Assembly (NCBI RefSeq): GCF_001968815.1
Contig: NZ_MIEQ01000017.1
Span: 1-64,000 of the forward strand
DNA length: 64,000 nucleotides
Direction: 5' to 3'
DNA from: Motiliproteus sp. MSK22-1
GTDB taxonomy: Bacteria > Pseudomonadota > Gammaproteobacteria > Pseudomonadales > Balneatricaceae
Below are positions 47,388 through 56,637 of the stretch, in pieces (position 1 is the first letter of the stretch; each line of letters starts with the position of its first letter). Below the pieces are notes generated by a model that saw nothing but the letters and a program-made list of their open reading frames with translations, was not told where the DNA came from and did no database searches. Made by a program: the position numbers and the translations under genes.

Positions 47388-49163
47388 TTAGTTCTTAGCC
47401 AATTCGTTTTTAGCCGGTAGTTTAAAGGTCCACACGGTTCCTCCCTGATTCAGGTGCTTAACTCTTTTTGCAACTTCTCCACCCCAGAGTGGCACAGCTC
47501 CGCCCCAACCGGATACAATCGACAGGTACTGTTCACCATCCTGCTCCCAGGTAATCGGTGAACCGACAATACCTGAGCCGGTGTTGAAGCGGTATTTAAT
47601 CTCACCGGTTTTGGCATCAAATGCCATCAGGTAACCTTCGGGGTTACCGGCAAAGACCAGTCCCCCTGCCGTTGCCAGAACACCACCCCACAAAGGTGCG
47701 TTGTTCTCATAACGCCACACTTCCTTACCGGTTTTTGGATCAATGGCGCGTAATACTCCAATATAATCCTCATTAATCGGTTTAATGGTGAAACCAGCCC
47801 CCAGATATGCAGCTCCCTTCTTGTAGGCTGTAGGCTCGTTCCAGATATCCATCTCCCACTCATTGGAGGGTACGTAGAAATAACCGGTATCTTGAGAGAA
47901 CGCCATTGGCATCCAGTTCTTACCCCCTAGAAATGAAGGGGCTGCGACAACCGTACTACCTTTCTTGCCATCCGCAGCAGCTGATGGATCACCGGGACGG
48001 AACTTTTCGTTGTATATGGGCCGACCTTTGCTATCCAGCCCCTTGGCCCAGGAAATCTTATCGACAAAGGGAAAGCCCCGGATAAAATCACCGTTAGTAC
48101 GATTAAGCACATAGAAAAAGCCGTTTCGATCGGCTGTAGCCGCGGCTTTAACCGTCTTGCCACCTTCCTTGTAATCAAAGGCGATCAACTCGTTAACACC
48201 GTCATAATCCCAGCCATCATGGGGGGTTGTTTGAAAGTGCCAGACAATCTTTCCGGTATCAGGATCAATGGCTAAACGAGACGAGCTGTAGAGGTTATCA
48301 CCAGGGCGCAGGTGAGAATTCCAGGGTGCTGGATTACCGGTACCAAAAAACAAAAGGTCGGTATCAGGATCGTAAGTACCTCCCAGCCAGGTTGCCGCAC
48401 CACCAGACTTCCAGAGATCACCAGGCCAGGTTTTTCCTGCTTCACCTCCGGTAATGCCATTTTCCTTACCGTTCAGATAGCCCATATGGCCTTCAACAGT
48501 AGGCCTGACCCAGACCACTTCCCCGGTCAGGGCATCACGGGCTTCAACCTTACCGACAATACCGAACTCACCACCAGAAACACCGGTAATCACCTTACCT
48601 TTTACCAGTAATGGTGCTGCTGAAATAGAATACCCAGCCTTGTAGTCGGCAATCTTCTTTTTCCATACCGTTTTACCGGTGTTTTTATTTAATGCGACCA
48701 GCTTGGCATCAAGGGTGCCAAAAATAACCAGATCACCATAAAGAGCGACGCCACGATTAATGACATCGCAACAGGGCATAATATTTTCCGGCAAGCGGGC
48801 ATCATACTGCCACAACTCATCACCCGTTTTGATATCGATGGCAAACACTCGAGAATAAGAGGCGGTGACATACATCACCCCATCTTTAACGAAGGGCTGG
48901 GATTCCTGTCCTCGCTGCTTCTCCCCGCCAAAAGAGAACCCCCAGACAGGCCGCAGGTCCTGAACCGTATCACCATTTACTTTTGCCAGGGGGCTATAAC
49001 GCTGGGCACGCGGTCCCAAACCATTACTCACCACATCCTGAGTTGTTGATTGATCGTTAAGGATGTCCTGGTCTGTCACACTTGCATAGGTTGGACTCGT
49101 CATGGCCATAGCGGCTACCAACGAGGTCACGGCCAACCCTTTCAGGCCATATTGATCTTTCAT
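47388..49163 (-). CDS. exaA: PQQ-dependent alcohol dehydrogenase, ExaA/PedE-like
   Basis: A 591-residue periplasmic quinoprotein of the methanol/ethanol dehydrogenase family, an eight-bladed propeller holding PQQ and a metal ion. After a signal peptide ([18 protein letters not shown]) come the adjacent-cysteine disulfide motif ([13 protein letters not shown]), several tryptophan-docking repeats ([28 protein letters not shown]) and the active-site region [16 protein letters not shown]. Start at 49163 has AAGGAG 6 bp upstream. It oxidises alcohols and passes electrons to cytochrome c. Whether calcium or a lanthanide is used I leave open. Confidence 0.93.
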   Translation of the reverse strand: MKDQYGLKGLAVTSLVAAMAMTSPTYASVTDQDILNDQSTTQDVVSNGLGPRAQRYSPLAKVNGDTVQDLRPVWGFSFGGEKQRGQESQPFVKDGVMYVTASYSRVFAIDIKTGDELWQYDARLPENIMPCCDVINRGVALYGDLVIFGTLDAKLVALNKNTGKTVWKKKIADYKAGYSISAAPLLVKGKVITGVSGGEFGIVGKVEARDALTGEVVWVRPTVEGHMGYLNGKENGITGGEAGKTWPGDLWKSGGAATWLGGTYDPDTDLLFFGTGNPAPWNSHLRPGDNLYSSSRLAIDPDTGKIVWHFQTTPHDGWDYDGVNELIAFDYKEGGKTVKAAATADRNGFFYVLNRTNGDFIRGFPFVDKISWAKGLDSKGRPIYNEKFRPGDPSAAADGKKGSTVVAAPSFLGGKNWMPMAFSQDTGYFYVPSNEWEMDIWNEPTAYKKGAAYLGAGFTIKPINEDYIGVLRAIDPKTGKEVWRYENNAPLWGGVLATAGGLVFAGNPEGYLMAFDAKTGEIKYRFNTGSGIVGSPITWEQDGEQYLSIVSGWGGAVPLWGGEVAKRVKHLNQGGTVWTFKLPAKNELAKN

Positions 49164-49540
49164 CATGATCTCCTTTGTAAGGATGTTCTTATTCAAACCG
49201 AGGCTGCAAGCAGTACTGACCCGCCTTTTTTGACGGTTTCAGCCTGCCTGGCCAGCATCGGGCCAGAAAGGCTCGATGATGATTTCCATTGTTATTTTCA
49301 GCGCTGATTTCAACAATCCGACGAGAGAAGCGGTTTACTAGTGCCTTAGTACTAATCCTCGATTCAGCATTTACCCGGGCGGACTCACTAACCCATATTT
49401 TGATTGGCGTAGTGGGATCAGGCCATCAGCACTGGCCAGATAGAAAAACGGTTTTATCAGGTAAACATTCGGAACAAAGAGCGAGCGGAATGCAGCTCCA
49501 CAAGGGCTGACCTGGCTGGAGAAATCGTCAGCAAAAGTGA
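49164..49540. other. Promoter region of the PQQ alcohol dehydrogenase
   Basis: About 375 bp without a gene. It contains the dehydrogenase ribosome-binding site (AAGGAG) and the candidate operator at 49341-49358. No other feature is clear. Confidence 0.55.
49341..49358 (-). promoter_or_regulatory. Candidate operator upstream of the alcohol dehydrogenase
   Basis: GTGCCTTAGTACTAATCC, about 180 bp before the gene, nearly the same as GTTCCTTGGTATTAATCC at 51042-51059. A weaker half-site (CGGTTTACTAG) lies on its upstream side. Confidence 0.5.
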
Positions 49541-50527
49541 CTACTGCTCCAGCCGGTATCGATCTGGTCGAAGGTAATTGATCCCATAAGATTGATACAG
49601 TCGCTCCATCTGTCCAGAATAAACCATTGCATCAATAACATCTTCAACCCGATAGGCCAGTTGACGATGAGCATCCTTGAGCGCCATTCCCACATCCCAA
49701 TACCGCTTGGTCAGGTTAGGAAACGGAATATCAGCCAACAGAAGGTGCTCTCTATTATCAAGCTGAAACTGCCCCCACTGAAGCTGAGACTGCATCCCCA
49801 TCACTGCGGACACCCCCTGCCCGTTCATATCCATAAATGCTGCGATCAAACTGGGAAAATGTTCCACGTTATTACGCAATCGACCTCGAAATGCACTGCT
49901 CAGATAAAAGTCCGGCAAGCTATCAATCTCTACCCCTATCCGTTGGTACTGAAAGACAGCCAGGTTCTCAAACGGCTCCAGCTGACGACTGTCATAAGCC
50001 AGAGCCCAGCGCTCGCGTTGATAGGGCGCAAAGAAATGCACCAAATCATTGATCACCCGACCATCAGGGTCCAGCTTAAAAGCGAACTCACGATCATAAG
50101 GCACTCGCATCATAATATCGGCTACCTGCCTCTGTAGCATTGGGCCGTCTTCTTTTCGTGCTAGGTAATGACCTTTCCAGACATGATTTCGCAGGTCATC
50201 TCCAAGGTTTTCATCGGCAATCATCCAGTGTAGCCGGAGCTTCAGTCCCAAACCCTCAGCCAGCGCTTGGGCAATTTCCACATCAACACCCTTCGCTTTG
50301 TCATTCACCTTATAGGCGTAGGGCGGAAAGTCGCGATAAACAGCAACGCTAAGGGTCCCGTCTGCTTGCACATCTTCCCAGGATCGACCATGAACCTGAG
50401 AAACCGCTAATGCCAGCAGAACGGAAGCGCTAACCAGTACCCTCAGGTATCCGGCAGCAACCAAACTCAAGCATGCAACTCTCAGATCCAAGAATCTAAC
50501 CCTCAGGAGTCTATACAAATCTTTCAC
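49541..50527 (-). CDS. Quinoprotein dehydrogenase-associated substrate-binding protein
   Basis: A 328-residue periplasmic binding-fold protein of the type found beside PQQ dehydrogenases: a membrane/signal segment (LVSASVLLALAVSQVHG) and the core TLSVAVYRDFPPYAYKVNDKAKGVDVEIAQALAEGLGLKL. MxaJ-like relatives help the dehydrogenase and its cytochrome mature or interact rather than transport a solute. It directly follows the cytochrome c gene (50528), one nucleotide apart. Confidence 0.85.
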   Translation of the reverse strand: MKDLYRLLRVRFLDLRVACLSLVAAGYLRVLVSASVLLALAVSQVHGRSWEDVQADGTLSVAVYRDFPPYAYKVNDKAKGVDVEIAQALAEGLGLKLRLHWMIADENLGDDLRNHVWKGHYLARKEDGPMLQRQVADIMMRVPYDREFAFKLDPDGRVINDLVHFFAPYQRERWALAYDSRQLEPFENLAVFQYQRIGVEIDSLPDFYLSSAFRGRLRNNVEHFPSLIAAFMDMNGQGVSAVMGMQSQLQWGQFQLDNREHLLLADIPFPNLTKRYWDVGMALKDAHRQLAYRVEDVIDAMVYSGQMERLYQSYGINYLRPDRYRLEQ

Positions 50528-50953
50528 CTACTCTACAGGTAGACTTTCCAGCCAGGCACGGATAGACCACAAGGCCTCCTGGCTCATAAAATCAGCCATT
50601 TTCGGCATATAGGGAACGCCATTTCGAACGGCCCCGTTGATAACCCGATAGGCGTACCACTCATCACCCTCCAGCCCCGGTTCCAATTCTCGAAGATCAG
50701 GAGCAATCCCCCCGGAAATCGCATCCAGACCATGACAACGGGCACAGTTTTGAGCGTAAGCTGATTTACCAATCTCGATAGCCAGCTCATTGTTACGGAA
50801 AGGATTTTCTTCACGCCACTCCTCTCCCAAAGATTCCAGCCCTGAGATGTCGACATTCTGAGGGGTCACATCACCATGGGCCCAGAGCGATCCGGATACC
50901 GTCAACACTCCAATCATCAACAAGCCAGTATGCAAGGAACCAATTTTTTTCAT
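50528..50953 (-). CDS. pedF: Periplasmic cytochrome c, PedF/ExaB-like
   Basis: A 141-residue mono-heme cytochrome c: a signal peptide (LLMIGVLTVSGSLWA), heme motif CARCH near residue 75 and likely Met ligand in VPYMPKMADFM. It is the probable electron acceptor of the PQQ dehydrogenase. ATG at 50953 is chosen over a GTG three codons earlier because AGGTG stands at a suitable distance. Two tandem candidate operators lie just upstream. Confidence 0.9.
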   Translation of the reverse strand: MKKIGSLHTGLLMIGVLTVSGSLWAHGDVTPQNVDISGLESLGEEWREENPFRNNELAIEIGKSAYAQNCARCHGLDAISGGIAPDLRELEPGLEGDEWYAYRVINGAVRNGVPYMPKMADFMSQEALWSIRAWLESLPVE

Positions 50954-51017
50954 GACTTTCACCTACGTATTGTTTTTATCTTCATTCCATTCTAGGAAGC
51001 TGGATCAGTGTCTCCCA

Positions 51018-51059
51018 GAGCACTTTGGTGCTCGATTTTTAGTTCCTTGGTATTAATCC
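51018..51059 (-). promoter_or_regulatory. Tandem candidate operators upstream of the cytochrome c gene
   Basis: GAGCACTTTGGTGCTCGAT (51018-51036) and GTTCCTTGGTATTAATCC (51042-51059), about two helical turns apart. One matches the pqqA site and the other the dehydrogenase site. Confidence 0.5.
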
Positions 51060-51122
51060 AGTCAGTCGCCCTCGTCCCAGTTTCAAATTCAAAATGTAAA
51101 AAGAAAACCCTAAACAACAGGA

Positions 51123-51593
51123 TTATCGAACGACAAACTCACCAACCATTCCTTTTCCTTCCAGACCACGAGAATAGAACTTAAAATCACCGGGTTTTAT
51201 CGGCACGAAAAAAATCTCAGCCTCACCTTCTTCTTCAAATTCAAGCTGCACAAGACTGGTCGCTTTGATTTCCATCCCCCCTGCTTCCACTTTGCGTAAG
51301 TAAATGGCGGTAAAGAATTCGGGTGCCTCAATGGCATATTCCTTTAATCCTGAAGAAATGATCTTCAGTTTATACGCCTGTCCTGTTTTCAACTCATAGC
51401 GCTTTAACGACATGGCGTAATCACTGACATCTGATCCCAAACGTAGATCCGCGAGTGCAATTGGTTTGCGAGTCAGGTCTCCCTGTGCTTCGGCAGAAGT
51501 CAACAAAGAGAAATAAATCAAAGGAATGGCACATAAGCTCGCTAATCGATGCTGCCATTTTTTGCTACTGAAGTTTGGTTTATAAGATTTCAA
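51123..51593 (-). CDS. Periplasmic cupredoxin-like protein
   Basis: A 156-residue exported protein. It has a signal peptide ending LTSAEA and a beta-rich domain with the cupredoxin-type ending KPGDFKFYSRGLEGKGMVGEFVV. The usual copper-binding Cys and His are not evident at the end, so copper binding is doubtful. The start at 51593 is preferred, with GGAG upstream. It heads the block of PQQ-associated genes on the minus strand, divergent from the ABC operon at 51811. A short TAGTACTA motif lies about 75 bp upstream. Confidence 0.65.
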   Translation of the reverse strand: MKSYKPNFSSKKWQHRLASLCAIPLIYFSLLTSAEAQGDLTRKPIALADLRLGSDVSDYAMSLKRYELKTGQAYKLKIISSGLKEYAIEAPEFFTAIYLRKVEAGGMEIKATSLVQLEFEEEGEAEIFFVPIKPGDFKFYSRGLEGKGMVGEFVVR

Positions 51594-51810
51594 CATTGAA
51601 AGACTCCTCATGTTTGCAGGGAATTCAATGTCTATGCTATGCCCTGTTTGGAGCGGCAAATATAGTACTAGAGGAGGAATTAACAGCTACTTAAAACCAA
51701 TTTATATCCAATCCTATTGCTTTTAACCTAACAACTAAAGGTTCAAATAGAGCGTTAAATAAAGAGTTGATCAGCCCTCCATAACTCTACTAGAAACAGG
51801 AGTGCCCAGG

Positions 51811-53034
51811 ATGCCATTCAAGCCAATTCAACTGCTGATAACTTTTATCATTACGCTAATCTTCGGAGTTGCCGCCTCTGGGATTGCGTTTGCTACACAA
51901 AAGGTATCGATCACCTACTTGGAACTTATAGTGGATCGTCCGCCGTTACTTTCAAATGTACTTCCAGAACCAGAAGACAGCGGTTTACAGGGAGCACGAC
52001 TGGGCACTAAGGACAATAATGCAGGGGGTCGCTTTTCGGGCCAGCAATACAGCTTAATCGAAACTCGCAGCAATGATCTCAGCGAACTAATTGAGCAGGC
52101 TGAGACCTGGTACCAACAAGGCCACCGATTATTGCTGGCAAATATGCCTGGCCCTGCTCTCAAACAGTTAGCCAGAAAATTTAATGACCGCGACTTGTTA
52201 ATTTTCAATACTGCCGCAGCCGATAATCAATTACGTACCTCCGATTGCTTTAACAATCTACTCCATACACTGCCCAGTCGAGCGATGTTGACGGATGCAC
52301 TGGCTCAATGGCTGGTCGCTAAAAAACTAAAGCGCTGGTTACTCATTACCGGCCCCCGCAATGAAGACTTAGCCTGGGCTACTTCAATAAAACGAGCCGC
52401 AAAGCGCTACAATACCACTGTCGTCGCAGAGAAAGCCTGGACATTCAATACAGATCTGCGACGTACAGCCCAAGCAGAAGTCCCCCTGTTCACCCAGACT
52501 GATGAATATGATGTGGTTGTCGTAGCAGATGAGTTGGGAGATTTTGGCGAGTATTTACTCTATAACAGTTGGTACCCACGGCCTGTTGTTGGTACCCAAG
52601 GACTCACTCCCACCGCCTGGCACAGAGTTGTAGAACAATGGGGAGCTGCACAGTTGCAGCGACGTTTTGATACTCTGGCAGGACGCTGGATGACTGCAAT
52701 CGATTATGCCAATTGGGCCGCCGTTCGTTCAATAGGAGAAGCGGTCACACAGCTGGCAGCATCCGATAATTTTTCAGTATCCAACAGTGCTGCTATTCGC
52801 CAGCTACTACTCAGTGATCACTTTCAACTGGCCGGATTCAAGGGTCGTAAGCTCAGTTACCGTCCCTGGAATGGTCAACTACGCCAGCCTATCCCCCTTA
52901 TCCATCCCCGAGCACTGGTATCTCAATCACCCCAGGAAGGTTTTTTACATCCAAAAACAGACCTGGATACCCTGGGTTTTGATCGCCCTGAGAGTCATTG
53001 CCGTCTACAACAAGCTGCTGGAGCATCATTATGA
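51811..53034 (+). CDS. PQQ-associated ABC transporter substrate-binding protein
   Basis: A 407-residue periplasmic protein resembling the branched-chain-amino-acid-type binding fold found in PQQ-dependent alcohol oxidation clusters (TIGR03863-like). It has a signal peptide (LITFIITLIFGVAASGIAFA), then VSITYLELIVDRPPLLSNVLPEPEDSGLQGARLG and a second lobe with DVVVVADELGDFGEYLLYNSW. ATG at 51811 has AGGAG upstream. Its stop overlaps the beta-propeller gene start. The ligand is unknown, and with an exporter-type ABC pair downstream its role may not be import. Confidence 0.83.
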   Translation: MPFKPIQLLITFIITLIFGVAASGIAFATQKVSITYLELIVDRPPLLSNVLPEPEDSGLQGARLGTKDNNAGGRFSGQQYSLIETRSNDLSELIEQAETWYQQGHRLLLANMPGPALKQLARKFNDRDLLIFNTAAADNQLRTSDCFNNLLHTLPSRAMLTDALAQWLVAKKLKRWLLITGPRNEDLAWATSIKRAAKRYNTTVVAEKAWTFNTDLRRTAQAEVPLFTQTDEYDVVVVADELGDFGEYLLYNSWYPRPVVGTQGLTPTAWHRVVEQWGAAQLQRRFDTLAGRWMTAIDYANWAAVRSIGEAVTQLAASDNFSVSNSAAIRQLLLSDHFQLAGFKGRKLSYRPWNGQLRQPIPLIHPRALVSQSPQEGFLHPKTDLDTLGFDRPESHCRLQQAAGASL

Positions 53035-54002
53035 ATATCCGCAAAGTATTTTTTCTTCTGACGACCTGCGCCAGCATGATGGCGACCCAGGCAATAGCTT
53101 CCATTGCCTACATATCAAACGAGAAAGATAACACCTTATCACTCATTGATTTGGATACCCTGGAAGTGATCGACACCGTAAATGTCGGCCAGCGTCCCCG
53201 TGGCATAGTGTTCAATAAGGATTTTTCCAAGCTTTATATATGTGCCAGTGATGATGACACAGTCCAGGTGATGGATGTTGCCAGTCATAAAGTGATTAAT
53301 GAGCTTCCTTCCGGAGAAGATCCGGAGCAATTTGCTCTTCACCCTGACAATCAGCGACTCTACATCTCTAACGAGGACGATGCACTGGTAACCGTAGTAA
53401 ACACCGATAATCGCACAGTTATTGCACAGATCGATGTTGGGGTAGAGCCTGAAGGAATGGCCGTGAGTCCAGATGGCAAAATCGCCATCAATACATCAGA
53501 AACCACCAGCATGTTGCATTGGATTGATACCGAAACCAATACCCTGATTCACAACACAAAAGTTGATCAAAGACCACGACATGTGGAATTCAGCAAAGAT
53601 GGCCATCAATTATGGGCCAGCGCAGAAATCGGCGGCACTGTCACCGTACTGAATGTCGACAACAAGCAGGTTATCAAGAAACTTGAATTTAAGATTCGTG
53701 GTATTCATCCAGACAAAATACAGCCTGTTGGAATCAAACTGACTCGCGATGGACGCTACGCCTTTATCGCCCTCGGACCTGCAAACCATGTCGCTGTGGT
53801 TGATGCCAAAAGTTATGAAATCATTGATTACTTACTGGTAGGCCGCAGAGTCTGGCATATGGAATTCAGTCCTGATGAAAAACTGTTGCTGACAACTAAC
53901 GGCATTAGCGGTGATATTTCAGTCATTGATGTAGACAATCTGAATGTCACCAAATCCATACGTGTGGGTCGCTACCCCTGGGGTATCGCCATCAGACCCT
54001 GA
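53031..54002 (+). CDS. PQQ-associated YVTN beta-propeller protein
   Basis: A 323-residue secreted seven-bladed propeller: a signal peptide (VFFLLTTCASMMATQAIA) and repeated YVTN-type units such as IAYISNEKDNTLSLIDLDTLEVIDTVNVGQRPRGI and LYISNEDDALVTVVNTDNRTV. Proteins of this kind are found in PQQ-dependent catabolism clusters next to the ABC genes (TIGR03866-like). No catalytic residues are apparent; it may bind a partner protein or a cofactor. ATG at 53031 overlaps the preceding stop. Confidence 0.87.
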   Translation: MNIRKVFFLLTTCASMMATQAIASIAYISNEKDNTLSLIDLDTLEVIDTVNVGQRPRGIVFNKDFSKLYICASDDDTVQVMDVASHKVINELPSGEDPEQFALHPDNQRLYISNEDDALVTVVNTDNRTVIAQIDVGVEPEGMAVSPDGKIAINTSETTSMLHWIDTETNTLIHNTKVDQRPRHVEFSKDGHQLWASAEIGGTVTVLNVDNKQVIKKLEFKIRGIHPDKIQPVGIKLTRDGRYAFIALGPANHVAVVDAKSYEIIDYLLVGRRVWHMEFSPDEKLLLTTNGISGDISVIDVDNLNVTKSIRVGRYPWGIAIRP

Positions 54003-54012
54003 GGTGAAAAGA

Positions 54013-54810
54013 ATGTCGACTATCCTGAAAAACACATCTCAATCAGAGACAGGAAAATCCTCCGGATCAACCCCTCCCTTGTTACAGGTTATCGATCTGG
54101 GATTTTCCTATGGTGCCAAGCAGGCACTCAAGAATATCAACTTTGAACTGATAACAGGCCGCTTTCATGCCTTGCTGGGACCCAATGGTGCCGGTAAAAC
54201 TACTCTTTTTGCCCTGATAAGCCGGCTTTTTAATCTACAGGAAGGTGATATTCTGCTGGATGGCTGCAGCCTGAGAAAAGCACCAGCCCAGGTATTGAGC
54301 AACGTAGGCATGGTCTTTCAACAAAGCACTCTGGACCTTGACCTGTCAGTAGCAGAAAACCTGCACTACCATGCCTCGCTTCACGGTATCGGAGAAGCAC
54401 GTCGTCGCCAAAGAATAGCAATAGAACTGGCGCGGGTAGAAATGGAAAATTATCAGCACACCCGTGTCAGAACACTCAACGGAGGTCATCGACGACGAAT
54501 TGAAATCGCCCGGGCACTTTTACATCAACCACGCTTACTGTTACTGGACGAAGCCACTGTAGGACTCGATACCCGAGCACGAACTGAGATTAATAAACAT
54601 GTGCGCAAGCTATGCATGAATCAGGAAGTCGGTGTCTTATGGGCCACTCACCTGATCGAAGAAATCGACCCCAATGACCCTGTAACACTGCTCCATAAAG
54701 GGCAAGTGCTGGCGAACGCCAACAGTCTGGAAATATGTCAACGTAGTGGTCATGCCAACCTGGTGGAAGCGTTTGAGTCATTAACCCGTCCACAGCAGGT
54801 TAAGACGTGA
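54013..54810 (+). CDS. pedB: PQQ-associated ABC transporter ATP-binding protein
   Basis: A 265-residue ATPase resembling PedB of Pseudomonas putida. Walker A LLGPNGAGKTTLF and Walker B LLLLDEATVGLD are intact, with the switch His in WATHLIEE. The ABC signature is unusual: LNGGHRRRIEIARALL in place of LSGGQ. A Ser/Thr-rich N-terminal leader of about 30 residues precedes the domain. Start at 54013 has AGGTG upstream. It is coupled to the permease gene by overlap. Confidence 0.87.
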   Translation: MSTILKNTSQSETGKSSGSTPPLLQVIDLGFSYGAKQALKNINFELITGRFHALLGPNGAGKTTLFALISRLFNLQEGDILLDGCSLRKAPAQVLSNVGMVFQQSTLDLDLSVAENLHYHASLHGIGEARRRQRIAIELARVEMENYQHTRVRTLNGGHRRRIEIARALLHQPRLLLLDEATVGLDTRARTEINKHVRKLCMNQEVGVLWATHLIEEIDPNDPVTLLHKGQVLANANSLEICQRSGHANLVEAFESLTRPQQVKT

Positions 54811-55589
54811 ATCTGCTGGCCTATGGACATGTTTTTTACGGAATCCTCCTACGTGAGTTGATGAAGTTTATTCATCAACGCAGTCGCTTTTTTAGCGCTC
54901 TGGTGCGCCCTCTGGTATGGCTTGCAGTATTCGCGGCCGGGTTTCGGGCCGCACTGGGTATTTCGATTATCGACCCCTATCAAACCTATATCACTTATGA
55001 GGTTTATATCACCCCCGGATTGATTGCTATGGTATTGCTGTTTAATGCCATGCAGAGTTCCTTATCAATGGTCTACGATCGAGAGATGGGCAGTATGCGA
55101 GTACTACTAATGAGCCCTATGCCCCGAAGCTATCTGCTGCTGTGCAAGCTAATGGCAAGCGCCATTGTCTCCCTTCCCCAAGCCTACGCATTTTTGCTTA
55201 TCGCACGATTATTTGGAGTAAAGCCTCCCCTCGAAGGATTTTTTTGGTTAGCACCGGCATTGCTGATCAGTGCACTCCTGTTAGGTGCGTTAGGACTGTT
55301 TATATCCAGCTTTATTCGTCAGTTGGAAAACTTTGCCGGCATAATGAATTTCGTCATCTTTCCTATGTTTTTTATGTCTTCAGCCCTCTACCCTCTGTGG
55401 AAGATGCAGGAGGCCGGAGAATGGCTTTATCGTCTATGTGTTTTCAACCCCTTCACCTATTGTGTCGAGTTAATCCGCTACTCGCTCTATGGACAATTTA
55501 ACAGTGAAGCTCTGCTCATCGTTCTAACATCACTGATTTTGTTTATTTTTTTATCCATACTTTGCTTTAACCCTCAACGAGGACATTAA
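54807..55589 (+). CDS. pedC: PQQ-associated ABC-2 type permease, PedC-like
   Basis: A 260-residue ABC-2 permease with six membrane segments: FYGILLRELMKFIHQRSRFFSALVRPLVWLAVFAAGF at the start, DREMGSMRVLLMSPMPRSYLLLCKL and FVIFPMFFMSSALYPLWKM, all typical of DrrB/NodJ-like exporters and of PedC. With the ATPase it should form an exporter. It overlaps the ATPase stop by 4 bp and ends the operon. Confidence 0.9.
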   Translation: MNLLAYGHVFYGILLRELMKFIHQRSRFFSALVRPLVWLAVFAAGFRAALGISIIDPYQTYITYEVYITPGLIAMVLLFNAMQSSLSMVYDREMGSMRVLLMSPMPRSYLLLCKLMASAIVSLPQAYAFLLIARLFGVKPPLEGFFWLAPALLISALLLGALGLFISSFIRQLENFAGIMNFVIFPMFFMSSALYPLWKMQEAGEWLYRLCVFNPFTYCVELIRYSLYGQFNSEALLIVLTSLILFIFLSILCFNPQRGH

Positions 55590-55602
55590 CACTCACTGCT
55601 AA

Positions 55603-55665
55603 GGAACCTATAAACAGGTCCCTTCGGCCCACAGAGAACACAATGGACTTAATTTTATAGGTTCC
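55603..55665. repeat. Perfect 12-bp inverted repeat after the ABC operon
   Basis: GGAACCTATAAA (55603-55614) and TTTATAGGTTCC (55654-55665), 39 bp apart. It could form a hairpin terminator for the ABC operon or be a small repeat element. Confidence 0.65.
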
Positions 55666-55763
55666 CTAACCGACATCCAAAAAACAGGCTGTCATTAATC
55701 TGTCATTGATGGTCGTTAGGCTGGTGCAAAGACTTAATAAACAAAAATCAAGAGACCCAAATC

Positions 55764-55988
55764 ATGCTGGAAATTAATGATCGTTGCCGACTGGTAAAAC
55801 ACAGTGGACAGGAAACCCAATACTGGGTTGCTCAACAGTTGTTGTTGGAAGAAACCAGCCATCGAAGAGATATCTGGAAGCCAATCAGTCTTTTGCTTAC
55901 AACCTCACAGGCAGAATCCTGGCTGGCTGAATACGATGCTCCTCAGGGCACAGTGATGCGTTTCAAAGAAGTCGCTGGTAATAGCTAA
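55764..55988 (+). CDS. Small protein of unknown function
   Basis: A 74-residue protein, not recognised. It is soluble, has no signal or Cys, and contains RLVKHSGQETQYWVAQQLLLEETSHRRDIWKPI and a terminal MRFKEVAG. AAGAGACC precedes the ATG. It lies alone between the ABC operon and the mnmG spacer. The codon pattern looks like coding sequence, but the call rests mainly on that and the ribosome-binding stretch. Confidence 0.5.
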   Translation: MLEINDRCRLVKHSGQETQYWVAQQLLLEETSHRRDIWKPISLLLTTSQAESWLAEYDAPQGTVMRFKEVAGNS

Positions 55989-56637
55989 ATCGGCTTGAGC
56001 TCATCCACAGCAGCAAAGCGGAGAATAAAATTCTCGCTTTATTCACACCTCCCACCGCAAAAATACACTTCCTAATGCTTCATTTTGTTGAAAAATCCAG
56101 TGAAAACACTGGAATTTCAACAATGCATAAAAATAATTTTTCATTAAGAAGCCACTAAGAAACCTTCAAAGAAAACACGTAACATATTGTTTTATAAATG
56201 AATTATTAGGCTTAAAAATTAAACACAACGTATTAATCCAAAAATACTTATCCACACCAACCTGTGCACAATATGTATAAGTGTAAGGGTGTAAGCTAGA
56301 GAAGATTCTGTGGACAGTTTTCCTCTGTTGATAAGTTCAAAGTTTATCCCAAACTTATCCGCAGCAACCAAGCTCCTGAACCAACACCTTGGATAACTAC
56401 TTTCAACACCAATAAGCCATTGTTTTTTATTATAAATAATAGGTTACAAACAGGTTGGTATCTTTCTAATAGTAACAACAATAATAAACATTCTTTATAC
56501 ATATACTTAATTTTAATATTTATCAGTAAACAGAAAATATCTGATTTCCAAAGGCAGCTTTCTAAAGAGCGGTTCAAAAAGCTATAATCACCGCCTTTCA
56601 AAGACGTCGTGCCTTAGTGCACGTGTGAGGTTCTAAG
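55989..56637. other. AT-rich spacer with DnaA-box cluster upstream of mnmG
   Basis: About 650 bp with no gene. A perfect DnaA box TTATCCACA is at 56248-56256, a reverse near-box TGTTGATAA at 56326-56334 and a near-box TTATCCGCA around 56355-56363, with further partial matches (TGTGCACAA near 56264). AT-rich tracts flank them (56150-56245 and 56400-56530). This is where E. coli places oriC, next to mnmG (gidA). No GATC clustering was seen. Confidence 0.6.

Noticed and set aside
47388-49163. Assigning the alcohol dehydrogenase to the lanthanide or calcium type
   Set aside because: I could not place the distinguishing metal-ligand residue with certainty from memory, so no claim is made.
49858-49875. 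TGTTCCACGTTATTAC as a parS site
   Set aside because: Only one half matches the parS palindrome and it lies inside a coding sequence.
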